A stretch of 64,000 nucleotides of DNA from Halomonas sp. YLGW01 (lineage in GTDB: Bacteria; Pseudomonadota; Gammaproteobacteria; Pseudomonadales; Halomonadaceae): positions 2,418,001-2,482,000 of the forward strand of contig NZ_CP062005.1 in NCBI RefSeq assembly GCF_014840935.1, given 5' to 3'. The notes under the pieces were generated by a model, which did not search any database, was not told the origin of the DNA, and worked only from the letters and a program-made list of their open reading frames with translations. The position numbers were made by a program, and so were the translations under genes. Position 1 is the stretch's first letter. Each line of letters begins with the position of its first letter. Of the stretch, positions 39,686 through 47,950 are shown in pieces.

Positions 39686-41163
39686 CAAATTTGACGGGAT
39701 CAAATTTGAACAGGCGCGAAGCGGCTGGCCCGAAGGGCGACGGCAGGGATAGCCCGAGTAATTTTCCGAAGTATCCCGACTGCAAGGACTCCGGTGTCGA
39801 GTGGCTGGGCAAAATACCTAAGCACTGGGGTTTTTCGCGCTTAGGTTTTGAATCATGGGTTAGGGCTCGTCTGGGCTGGAAAGGATTAAAAGCAGATGAG
39901 TATGTCGATGACGGGTATGTTTTCCTCTCGACACCTAACATAAAGGGAACGTCAATTGACTTCGAAAAAGTAAACTACATAACCAAGGAGAGATTTGAAG
40001 AGTCACCAGAAATTTCGTTGAAAGTAGGCGATGTCCTTCTTGCAAAAGACGGCTCAACACTTGGCACTGTAAATGTGGTGCGCCACCTCCCTCGCCCCAC
40101 AACTGTAAACAGCTCTATAGCAGTAATTACTGCTGGGAAAAACCTGTACGGGCTCTACTTAAGCTATGTTTTCCAGAGCAGCTTCATGAAAGCGACTATT
40201 CAGGCAATCAAAGGGGGTATGGGTGTACCACATTTGTTCCAAGCAGATTTGACCAAGTTCTACCTGCCTTTGCCGCCAGGGGTTGAGCAGTCCACCATCG
40301 CAGCCTTCCTCGACCACGAGACCGCCCGCATCGACGCCCTGGTAGAGGAGCAGCAGCGCCTGATCGCGCTGCTCAAGGAGAAGCGCCAGGCGGTGATCTC
40401 CCATGCCGTGACCAAGGGGCTCGACCCCGACGTGCCGATGAAGGACTCCGGGGTCGAGTGGCTAGGCGAGGTGCCAGCGCACTGGGATGCAATAGCGCTG
40501 AGACGTATTCTCAAACGCATTGAACAGGGCTGGAGTCCAGAATGCTTCAACTTCCCAGCGGAGCCTGATAACTGGGGGGTCCTCAAAGCGGGCGCCGTTA
40601 ATAATGGGGTTTATCGGGAGTCTGAAAACAAGGCCCTTCCTGATGACTTAGAGCCTAGAGGTGGGATTGAAGTCAAGGTGGGCGACCTTATTATGTGCCG
40701 AGCAAGTGGTTCGCCAGACCTGATTGGGTCAGCGGCTCACGTCACTTCTACTCGATCACGGCTAATGCTTTCAGATAAGCTGTTTAGGCTTGTTTTAAAC
40801 GACAATTCAGAACCATCTTATGTCTCATTGATGCTCGGCAGCGCCCCAGTTCGCCGTCAAATTGAGCAATCAATCAATGGCGCTGAAGGTCTTGCCAACA
40901 ACCTTTCTCAAGGCTCGATAAAAGGGCTACTTATTACGCTCCCCCCCGTAACTGAGCAACAAGAGATTGTTGCCCGAGTACATCAAGAAATCATCAAGCT
41001 GAGGCAGCTCTTGGATCAGGCTAGGCGCACAGTTGAGCTCCTGAATGAACGCCGCTCCGCCCTGATCTCTGCCGCCGTCACCGGCAAGATCGATGTGCGC
41101 GGCTGGACGCCGCCGGCCGACGCGGCGCCAGCGCATCAGGAAGCCCGTATGGAGGCGGTATGA
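39682..41163 (+). CDS. hsdS: Type I restriction specificity subunit HsdS
   Basis: 493 residues, two target-recognition domains (TRDs) with conserved helical spacers. Each half begins with the same element: [16 protein letters not shown] at residue 35 and [16 protein letters not shown] at residue 254, 657 bp apart. The first spacer is [20 protein letters not shown] near 210; the second is near 430 ([20 protein letters not shown]). The TRDs (39830-40270 and 40490-40930) are markedly AT-richer than the repeats, the expected sign of TRD exchange. Coupled to hsdM and to the GIY-YIG fragment by ATGA overlaps. The target sequence cannot be predicted by eye. Confidence 0.94.
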   Translation: MTNLTGSNLNRREAAGPKGDGRDSPSNFPKYPDCKDSGVEWLGKIPKHWGFSRLGFESWVRARLGWKGLKADEYVDDGYVFLSTPNIKGTSIDFEKVNYITKERFEESPEISLKVGDVLLAKDGSTLGTVNVVRHLPRPTTVNSSIAVITAGKNLYGLYLSYVFQSSFMKATIQAIKGGMGVPHLFQADLTKFYLPLPPGVEQSTIAAFLDHETARIDALVEEQQRLIALLKEKRQAVISHAVTKGLDPDVPMKDSGVEWLGEVPAHWDAIALRRILKRIEQGWSPECFNFPAEPDNWGVLKAGAVNNGVYRESENKALPDDLEPRGGIEVKVGDLIMCRASGSPDLIGSAAHVTSTRSRLMLSDKLFRLVLNDNSEPSYVSLMLGSAPVRRQIEQSINGAEGLANNLSQGSIKGLLITLPPVTEQQEIVARVHQEIIKLRQLLDQARRTVELLNERRSALISAAVTGKIDVRGWTPPADAAPAHQEARMEAV

Positions 41164-41453
41164 CCCAGGGACGCAGCATCCGACTCTTCCTAGTGGACGG
41201 CACGCCCAACGGCCTGCTGACCGCCGAGATCATGAACTGGACCGGGCATGTGCTCACCGGGCCGCGCAGTAAGCTCAGCGAGCTGGTGCAGCGCCCGGAG
41301 TGCGGCCGCACCGGCATCTACTTCCTGGTCGGGCCGGACCCCGAGAACAGCCTGCGCCCGCTGGTCTACATCGGCGAGAGCGACGACGTGGCGACGCGCC
41401 TGAAGCAGCACAACCGCCCCGAGGAGAAGGGCGGCAAGGACTTTTGGGGGTAG
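41160..41453 (+). pseudogene. GIY-YIG domain gene, truncated after the N-terminal half
   Basis: 97 codons with the GIY-YIG core GRTGIYFLVGPD and PLVYIGESDDVATRLKQHN (about 50-83), then KDFW, Gly and a stop. Full-length members of this family in type I loci are about 280-300 residues (GIY-YIG plus DUF4357) and continue beyond KDFW. Composition falls sharply right after the stop, where the lipoprotein gene begins. It starts inside the hsdS end (ATGA). It is probably a decapitated nuclease-like accessory gene; the metal-binding Glu normally supplied by the missing part is absent, so activity is unlikely. Confidence 0.78.
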
Positions 41454-41458
41454 TTTCA

Positions 41459-42184
41459 ATGCGACCACTTGCGACTTTTATCCTATCTTTATCGTCCATT
41501 GCCTTAATTAGCTGCTCCTCTGTTAAGTATGAGAGCAGAATAACGGAGATGGAAAGGGGGTGGAAAAATTTGGCTTTATACGCAAATCCAGCGTTTTCTC
41601 TTCTTGAGGCTGAAAGAGAAATAGGCCAAGAGAAAAGGCACAGGGCTGAATTAAGGATAAAAAATGTATGCTTTCGTGAATTTAGGAACCAAGCCAACGC
41701 CCTTTACAGAGAGATCCTCACCCCTGGATTTAGCTTTGTTTATGATGAAAAAATGAATTATCGCGGGGCGGGAGCCGTGTCAAAAAAAGCAGAGTCAATA
41801 CAGGATTCTGCTGAAGACTGCGCAAAGGAAACTGGCTTTGAAGCCGAATTTTTCCTGACACACCTTCAAGACGGTAGTGAGATGTCTTTCTATGAGTGGG
41901 TTAGAAAAGCCCACTACTTTACATCAGAAAAAGATTTCGCAGAAAGGGAGCTAAAAGAAGCAGTAAGAAATGACAAAGATGCCATGCGCAAATTCATAAC
42001 CATTGGGTCAGTTACAGTAGGGGTTGCTGCAGCCGCACTGTCAGGCGCCCTTGATGGCTCTAGCTTTATAAGCCAAGATTCCTACTGGGTGAACGGATAC
42101 ACAAAAAGTGATGGAAGCTATGTCCGAGGCCACTGGAGAACCCTCCCCAACAGCACATGTATAGATAATATTACAGGCTGCTAG
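41459..42184 (+). CDS. Putative lipoprotein in an AT-rich insert
   Basis: 241 residues, no family recognised. The N-terminus is a lipoprotein signal (LATFILSLSSIALISCSS) with lipobox LISC and Cys near residue 21. The mature part is charged and probably helical (EAEREIGQEKRHRAELRIKN; FAERELKEAVRNDKDAMRKF), followed by a Gly/Ala-rich hydrophobic stretch (ITIGSVTVGVAAAALSGAL, near 182-200) and a Tyr/Ser-rich end. GC is near 44 percent against more than 60 in the flanking hsd genes. It starts 6 bp after the stop of the truncated GIY-YIG gene, in the same direction. It could be an envelope-linked accessory of the restriction locus or unrelated cargo. Confidence 0.65.
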   Translation: MRPLATFILSLSSIALISCSSVKYESRITEMERGWKNLALYANPAFSLLEAEREIGQEKRHRAELRIKNVCFREFRNQANALYREILTPGFSFVYDEKMNYRGAGAVSKKAESIQDSAEDCAKETGFEAEFFLTHLQDGSEMSFYEWVRKAHYFTSEKDFAERELKEAVRNDKDAMRKFITIGSVTVGVAAAALSGALDGSSFISQDSYWVNGYTKSDGSYVRGHWRTLPNSTCIDNITGC

Positions 42185-42357
42185 TGAACAATCAATTAGT
42201 TAAACCCGCCACTAAAAACACCTTCGGACTGCGAAAGAAAATACTCGATATAAGCCACCAAGTTCTAGGGCGGATCTGTGGCAACGACAACATCAACGAC
42301 CGAATCGACAAGTTCCTCGGTCTGGGGAAATTGCCCGACTGCTGCAGGCAGGAGTAG
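42184..42357 (+). CDS. Small hypothetical protein, 57 residues
   Basis: A GTG at 42184 overlaps the last base of the lipoprotein stop and opens 57 codons (VNNQLVKPATKNTFGLRKKI to KLPDCCRQE). The overlap suggests coupling; no strong ribosome site is seen. No domain is recognised. It fills the space up to 50 bp before hsdR, and its GC is intermediate. It may be a real small gene or leftover of the insert. Confidence 0.35.
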   Translation: MNNQLVKPATKNTFGLRKKILDISHQVLGRICGNDNINDRIDKFLGLGKLPDCCRQE

Positions 42358-42406
42358 GCTAAAGAAAACTATAACTTAAGACCCGCAGGACACGCAGGGA
42401 GCCGGT

Positions 42407-45400
42407 ATGGCGAACAGCAGGGAAGCACAGTTTCAGCAGGACATCATCGACGCCATGGCCGCCGGTGGCTGGCGCGTGGGCAAGGCCAGCGGCTATGACC
42501 GGGTCAATGCCGTTTACCCCGAGGACCTGGTCGGCTTCTTCCAGGAGGCTTACCCGGAGCGCTGGGACAAGTTCGCCAAGGCCCACCCCAAGGCCCCCGA
42601 GACGGCGCTGATCAAGGCGGTGGTAAGGGAGCTTGAACGTGAACGCGGCGGCACCCTCGAGGTGCTGCGCCACGGCTTCAAGGTGCCGGGCAACAAGGTC
42701 GAGCTGTGCAGCTTCAAGCCCGACCACGGCATGAACCCGGACGCCCAGGCCCGCTACCGGGCAAACCGGCTGCGGGTGGTGCCAGAGGTCTCCTACTCCC
42801 CCCACGCCCGCGAGAGCGACTCAGGGGCGGCGAAGAGCTATAACCCGCGCCTGGACCTGGTGCTGTTCGTCAACGGCCTGCCGGTGGCCACTCTGGAGCT
42901 CAAGAGCGCCTTCAAGCAGTCGCTAGAGAACGCCAAGCGCCAGTATCGCTACGACCGGCCGGTGAAGGACCCGGTGACCCGCAAAGCTGAGCCGCTGCTG
43001 ACTTTCAAGCGCGGAGCTTTGGTTCACTTCGCGTTGAGCCAGGACGAGGTGGCGATGACCACCAAGCTGGCCGGCGACAAGACCTTCTTCCTGCCCTTCA
43101 ACCAAGGCAGCGAGGAGGGCGGCGCCGGCAACCCGCCGGCACCGAATGACGCCACCTACGCCACGTCCTACTTGTGGGATCGGGTCTTCCAACCCGATGC
43201 CTGGCTGAAGATCCTGGGCCGCTTCCTGCACCTGGAGCAGGTCACCAAGGAGGACTTCGATGGCCGCCGCCAGACCAAGGAGACGCTGATCTTCCCCCGC
43301 TTCCACCAGTGGGACGTGGTCAATCGACTGGTCGAGACCACACGCCAAGAAGGGCCGGGACGACGCTACCTTGTGCAGCACAGCGCCGGTTCGGGCAAGT
43401 CGAACTCGATCGCCTGGGCGGCCCATCAGCTGGCCAACTTGTACGACGAGGACGGTCAGAAGCAGTTCAATTCGGTGATCGTGGTCACCGATCGCACGGT
43501 GCTCGACAGTCAGCTGCAAGACACCATCTACCAGTTCGAGCATGCCCATGGCGTGGTGTGCCCGATCACGCGTGACGTCGGCAACCAGAGCAAGTCCGAG
43601 CAGCTGGCGGCGGCGCTGGCCAGCAATACCCGCATCATCATCGTCACCATCCAGACCTTTCCGGCACTGTTCGATGCTCTCGACAAGCGCCCCCAGTTGG
43701 CCGAGGGCAGCTATGCGGTGATCGCCGACGAGGCGCACTCCTCGCAGACCGGTTCCTCGGCCAGCAAGCTCAAGGCGTTGCTGGCGGCCGCCGGGGAGGC
43801 CACTGGGGACGATGAGGAAGTGAGCGCCGAGGCGCTGATGGATGCCGCCGTCAGCGCCCGCAAGCCAAGCGAACGGATCAGCTACTACGCCTTCACCGCC
43901 ACCCCCAAGGCCAAGACCCTGGAGCTGTTCGGCCGGGCACCCGACCCCGAGCTGCCTGCCAACAGCGACAACAAGCCCGAGCCCTTTCACCTGTACTCGA
44001 TGCGCCAGGCCATCGAGGAGGGCTTCATCCTCGACGTGCTGGAGCGCTATACCACCTACAGCACCGCCTGGAAGCTGGCCCACCCGAACGGCGACGACCA
44101 GGAGGTGGACTCCAAGAAGGCTTCACGGACCCTGGCCAAGTGGGTGCGGTTGCACCCCCACAACATCGGCCAGAAGGTCGAGGTGATCGTCGAGCACTAC
44201 CGGGCCAACGTGAAGCACCTGCTGGACGGCCAGGCCAAGGCCATGGTGGTCACCGCCAGCCGCCAGGAAGCGGTGCGCTATGCCCTCGCCATGCGCCAGT
44301 ACGTGAAGGACAAAGGCTACCAGGACGTGCACCCGCTGGTCGCCTTCTCGGGCAGCGTGCTGCCGGATGGCGTGATCGAGGAGGAGTTCACCGAGACCAG
44401 CAGCAAGCTCAACCCGGGGCTCAAAGGACGCGACCTGGCCGACGCCTTCGATACCGATGACTACAACGTGATGATCGCGGCCAACAAGTACCAGACCGGC
44501 TTCGACCAGCCCAAGCTGTGCGCCATGTACGTGGACAAGAAGCTGCAGGGCGTGGACTGCGTGCAGACCCTCTCACGGCTCAACCGCATCTTTCCGGGCA
44601 AAGAGACCTTCATCCTCGATTTCTTCAACGACCCCGAGGAGATCCTCGGCGCCTTCGCGCCCTACTACCGCAAGGCCGAGCTGGCCGACGTCTCCGACGC
44701 CAACGTGGTCTATGACCTGCAGCAGACCCTGGATGCCAGCGGGATCTATCACTGGGAGGAGGCCGAGGCCTTCGCCACCGCATTCTTCGACCCCAAGGCC
44801 CCTGCCAGCAAGCTGAGTTACTACTGCCAGCCGGCCAAGGAGCGCTTCACGACCCGCTACAAGGCCATCGTCGATCAGATCGAAACCTGGCAGGCGGCGA
44901 GGAAGCAGGCCGAGCAACAGGGCGACCAGGCCGGCGTGCACCGCGCCGATCAGGAGCTCAAGGACGCCGGCACCACCCGTGATGAGCTCGACCTGTTCCG
45001 CAAGAACCTGACGAGCTTCGTGCGCACCTATGAGTTCCTGTCGCAAATCGTGCACTTCGACGACCGCGAGCTGGAGCAGCTATGCGTGTATGCCCGCCAC
45101 CTCGCCCCGCTCCTGAGGATGGAGCGGCTCGAGGAGGACGCCATCGACGTCAGCGAGCTCGAGCTGACCCACTACCGGCTGACCAAGCGCGCCGAGCACC
45201 AGCTTCGCCTGGAAGAAGAGCAGGGCGACTATGGCCTGCAGCCGATCAGCGAGGTCGGCTCCGGCAAGCCCCATGATCCCGAGAAGAAACGCCTCGACGA
45301 GATCATCGACAAGCTGAACGACCTCTACGGGGCCGAGGTCAGCGACGACGACAAACTGCACTTCGCCAATGGCATCGCCGACCGCATCGAGCGTGACGAG

Positions 45401-45619
45401 AACGTGATGGCTCAGATCCGGCACCATGATTCGGACCAGGTGATGCATGGGCTCTTTCCCAAGAAGGTCGAGCAAGCGGTCATGGATGCCATTACCGACC
45501 ACGAGAAGCTCTCGATGCCGCTGCTAGAGGACGAGGGGACCGGGCGGGAGTTCGCCCTGCTGATTCTCAAGCTGTTGGCAGACAGATCCCGTCAAACCAC
45601 ACGAAGGCCTGAACAATGA
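42407..45619 (+). CDS. hsdR: Type I restriction endonuclease subunit HsdR
   Basis: 1070 residues; ATP-driven translocase and nuclease of the HsdRMS complex. The N-terminal PD-(D/E)XK nuclease has Asp in NPRLDLVLFVNGLPV near 148 and ELK in ATLELKSAFKQS. Motor motifs: Walker A QHSAGSGKSNSIAW at 325, motif II AVIADEAHSSQTG near 441, TAT box in YAFTATPKAKTL and motif VI LQTLSRLNRIFPGK near 725. A helical C-terminus binds HsdM. A CAGGGA ribosome site precedes the ATG. It is separated from hsdS by the AT-rich insert, yet intact. It is the third subunit needed for a functional system. Confidence 0.94.
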   Translation: MANSREAQFQQDIIDAMAAGGWRVGKASGYDRVNAVYPEDLVGFFQEAYPERWDKFAKAHPKAPETALIKAVVRELERERGGTLEVLRHGFKVPGNKVELCSFKPDHGMNPDAQARYRANRLRVVPEVSYSPHARESDSGAAKSYNPRLDLVLFVNGLPVATLELKSAFKQSLENAKRQYRYDRPVKDPVTRKAEPLLTFKRGALVHFALSQDEVAMTTKLAGDKTFFLPFNQGSEEGGAGNPPAPNDATYATSYLWDRVFQPDAWLKILGRFLHLEQVTKEDFDGRRQTKETLIFPRFHQWDVVNRLVETTRQEGPGRRYLVQHSAGSGKSNSIAWAAHQLANLYDEDGQKQFNSVIVVTDRTVLDSQLQDTIYQFEHAHGVVCPITRDVGNQSKSEQLAAALASNTRIIIVTIQTFPALFDALDKRPQLAEGSYAVIADEAHSSQTGSSASKLKALLAAAGEATGDDEEVSAEALMDAAVSARKPSERISYYAFTATPKAKTLELFGRAPDPELPANSDNKPEPFHLYSMRQAIEEGFILDVLERYTTYSTAWKLAHPNGDDQEVDSKKASRTLAKWVRLHPHNIGQKVEVIVEHYRANVKHLLDGQAKAMVVTASRQEAVRYALAMRQYVKDKGYQDVHPLVAFSGSVLPDGVIEEEFTETSSKLNPGLKGRDLADAFDTDDYNVMIAANKYQTGFDQPKLCAMYVDKKLQGVDCVQTLSRLNRIFPGKETFILDFFNDPEEILGAFAPYYRKAELADVSDANVVYDLQQTLDASGIYHWEEAEAFATAFFDPKAPASKLSYYCQPAKERFTTRYKAIVDQIETWQAARKQAEQQGDQAGVHRADQELKDAGTTRDELDLFRKNLTSFVRTYEFLSQIVHFDDRELEQLCVYARHLAPLLRMERLEEDAIDVSELELTHYRLTKRAEHQLRLEEEQGDYGLQPISEVGSGKPHDPEKKRLDEIIDKLNDLYGAEVSDDDKLHFANGIADRIERDENVMAQIRHHDSDQVMHGLFPKKVEQAVMDAITDHEKLSMPLLEDEGTGREFALLILKLLADRSRQTTRRPEQ

Positions 45620-45651
45620 CCAGTTTCGACCCAAAGCGGCCGTGGCGATAG
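45616..45651 (+). pseudogene. 11-codon start stub of a lost gene after hsdR
   Basis: The hsdR stop overlaps an ATG (ATGA at 45616-45619). The frame reads MTSFDPKRPWR and stops at 45651, where AT-rich DNA begins. ATGA coupling implies a former downstream gene in the hsd operon that was replaced by the SIR2 insert. In many type I loci that position holds a YgjP-like metallopeptidase; here identity cannot be shown. Confidence 0.35.
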
Positions 45652-45733
45652 AGGCATCAGGCGCGTTCAAGTGAATATCGGGCACACAGTCTAATACCTA
45701 AATCCATAAGAGATTCGAGAATTTGGAGGTTGA

Positions 45734-47263
45734 ATGAAGGTAGGGTTTTTCTTCGGGGCAGGGGCTGAGATAGGTTATGGACTTCCAAGTGGCGGGAAGT
45801 TTGCCATAGACCTCTTTCGACAGGATGTGAGTGAGCATAAGAAAAAGTTACGTGAGCAGCTGGGGAAGATTGATCCACGAACCAATTACGCAACTAGTTG
45901 GCTTCCAGAGAACTATGCCACACAGCGGATTCATGCATTTGGTAAAAATGAATTTACGGCGTTAATTGAATCGTCAATTGAATACAGAAAAAATGAAATC
46001 ATTCGCAGGCTTAATGCCTTTGATGAAGAGGTCGAGTACGCTCTTTCTCAACTAGGTATAGAAAAGGATGCTCTAATTGATAAATTTAATGAGCAGATGG
46101 GTACCGATTTCGGTGAACACTTGTATTCAACCGCAATAAGAATGAATCCAATTCTGGCTAATGAAGTCAGGCTTTTTGGAAGTGAATCATATTCCGCGAT
46201 TTTAAGTGTTATTAGTGGTGGGCAGAATTCTGCCGATCTTCAGCGATACGCAGGATCCTTTCTTCAGCTACTTGTTGGGGCTCACGGTCAGCACTTAGTG
46301 CAACGACTAAACCAAGAGCTTTTTGAGGCTGCTCCAGATGATATTCCGATTTTCGATGACGTCACAGGAATGTTTAGGCTTGAGTTCAGTCGAGCTGGTC
46401 TTACCGCTTTAGAGCTGCTTCTTGAAAAGCGTCGTGATTATGATCTTGAAAATGGAGATGTTTCTGAAATCTTATGTGCTGTTTCTCAGCAGGTGCTAGA
46501 GAATATATTTACCACAGTCCTCGACTACCAGTCGTTAATAGATAGTCATTTTAGGTACCTTTTTTCACCCAGAACAGAATGGGCAAAGTTTTCTAAGATG
46601 GTGATTTTTCTGCGAGCTACTCGAGATTATATCGTTCAGCAATTAGAGGGAATTGGTGAACTCCCAAGAAGTGGTTATTATCACGATCTTGAGAACTGTG
46701 GAAAGTTAGGGCTTGAGATATCGGCGATTGGCACCTCGAATTATAACAATTTAGTTGAAAAAATATCGCAGGATCTTAATTTCGACATACCTGCCGTCCA
46801 GCACTTAAATGGCGGCGTGACTGATTACTATAACCCATACAAAAATTCAGTGATCTCAGAAAGCGATCCTGATCAGGTTCCTGAGGATCAGATACACGTC
46901 CCTTTTGTTCTTACTCAAAGCGGGTTGAAACCATTAACGTCTGTAGATATGTCTCGTAGGTATGTAGGGCTATACGATGAATATGTTGCGTGTGATCGTT
47001 TAGTTGTTGTGGGGTATGGGTTTAACATAGACGATAGTCACATTAACGGCCTTTTTAGGAAGCTAATCGAGGAAGCCGGGAAGCCAATGGTATGGGTCTG
47101 TTTGGATAAAGATGGTTCAGCAGAATCTCAGAAAAGAGCCTTGGTAAAGCGTTTACGTATTGCCCCTGAATACCGCGAGCTAATATCAGTAATTCCTGTA
47201 AACCCAGCGACTAGGTCCATTGGTGATGAAGGGTGGTTGGAGATTGTAACGCATGGCAATTAG
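45734..47263 (+). CDS. SIR2-like domain protein, putative NAD-consuming defence protein
   Basis: 509 residues. The N-terminus VGFFFGAGAEIGYGLPSGG is the SIR2-like NAD-binding GAG motif. Further SIR2 elements are ISAIGTSNYNNLVEK near 330 (the TNYD-like motif), the His in VQHLNGGVTDY near 355 and LVVVGYGFNIDDSHING near 425. The middle (about 60-320) is helical and unlike sirtuins. SIR2-like proteins in islands commonly deplete NAD after phage infection (family knowledge); this role is inferred here. GC is near 42 percent, the lowest in the island. GGAGG lies 6 bp before the ATG. An attC-like hairpin starts right after the stop. Confidence 0.72.
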   Translation: MKVGFFFGAGAEIGYGLPSGGKFAIDLFRQDVSEHKKKLREQLGKIDPRTNYATSWLPENYATQRIHAFGKNEFTALIESSIEYRKNEIIRRLNAFDEEVEYALSQLGIEKDALIDKFNEQMGTDFGEHLYSTAIRMNPILANEVRLFGSESYSAILSVISGGQNSADLQRYAGSFLQLLVGAHGQHLVQRLNQELFEAAPDDIPIFDDVTGMFRLEFSRAGLTALELLLEKRRDYDLENGDVSEILCAVSQQVLENIFTTVLDYQSLIDSHFRYLFSPRTEWAKFSKMVIFLRATRDYIVQQLEGIGELPRSGYYHDLENCGKLGLEISAIGTSNYNNLVEKISQDLNFDIPAVQHLNGGVTDYYNPYKNSVISESDPDQVPEDQIHVPFVLTQSGLKPLTSVDMSRRYVGLYDEYVACDRLVVVGYGFNIDDSHINGLFRKLIEEAGKPMVWVCLDKDGSAESQKRALVKRLRIAPEYRELISVIPVNPATRSIGDEGWLEIVTHGN

Positions 47264-47265
47264 GA

Positions 47266-47318
47266 GATGTAACTAAGCATTGCACCGGACAAGCCGGTGC
47301 AATGCGGCGTTATACATC
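47266..47318 (+). other. attC-like or terminator-like inverted repeat after the SIR2 gene
   Basis: GATGTAAC (47266-47273) and GTTATACATC (47309-47318) are the outer arms, the latter with the GTTA-type R box seen in integron attC sites. Inside, CATTGCACCGG-acaag-CCGGTGCAATG is a perfect 11-bp stem (47278-47304). The whole is about 53 bp and begins 3 bp after the stop. It fits a short attC or, with no T-run, a poor terminator. No integron integrase is in the window. Confidence 0.4.
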
Positions 47319-47399
47319 AGGAAAATCTCAATGGCCGCTTCTGGCCGTATGAGGAACGTTAGCCCATCCTGATCAACGGCTTTTAATCCAAAGCAGGCA

Positions 47400-47853
47400 T
47401 GAAGCATAACAGTTGTAAATGCCGTATCCGAGATGAGGTGTGCAGAAACCAGTTATCGCAAAATGTGTCCGGGGTGCCACATAGCCCAGAGCCTGATGTG
47501 ATCGCTCTTCGTTGTAGTACTGGATTCAGCAGTGGATCACGATCTTGGCCTGGCCCAGCGATTCAAAGCTGTGTTGCCATATGAACTCTTCCTTCAAGCA
47601 TCGGAAAAAGCGCTCCACAAGTCCACTTTGTTCCGGTGTATATGGCGTAGTGAACTCTTGACTCAGCCCATAGGCCTCCACCGTGGCCGTGTAATGACGA
47701 CTGCTGAAGACGAGGGCGTTGTCGGACCTCAGAGATGGTGAGGTCTTGCTGGCGAGCCACCTCAGCGACCGTAGTCTTGCCCTTGAAGATGTCCATGACC
47801 ACGGCGACCTTGCGCTTGACAGTCTAGAGTTTGACGTAAGGCTCGTTTCTCAT
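47400..47853 (-). pseudogene. Decayed IS3-family transposase remnant
   Basis: The minus strand begins with an OrfA start (MRNEPYVKL, stop, then KRKVAVVMDIFKGKTTVAEV) and passes by an internal deletion directly into the OrfB end: SDNALVFSSRHYTATVEAYG, then QSGLVERFFRCLKEE with the last catalytic Glu, a TGA in place of Trp after IVIHC, and YYNEERSHQALGYVAPRTHF. At least two nonsense codons and the deletion make it inactive. Inverted ends were not located. The 687-bp gap from 47264 to 47950 holds only this and the attC-like repeat. Confidence 0.85.
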
Positions 47854-47950
47854 CTTATCCTCTTGATCGCCGAACTATAGCCTGTGCAGCTATGAAGGGG
47901 GGGGCACTTCAACGCAGCACATCTCCAGCCGCCCGTGCCCCGACATGCAG

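Noticed and set aside
37865-39703. A 612-codon open frame antisense to hsdM
   Set aside because: Same cause; hsdM has all methyltransferase motifs and the antisense frame has no ribosome site or family likeness.
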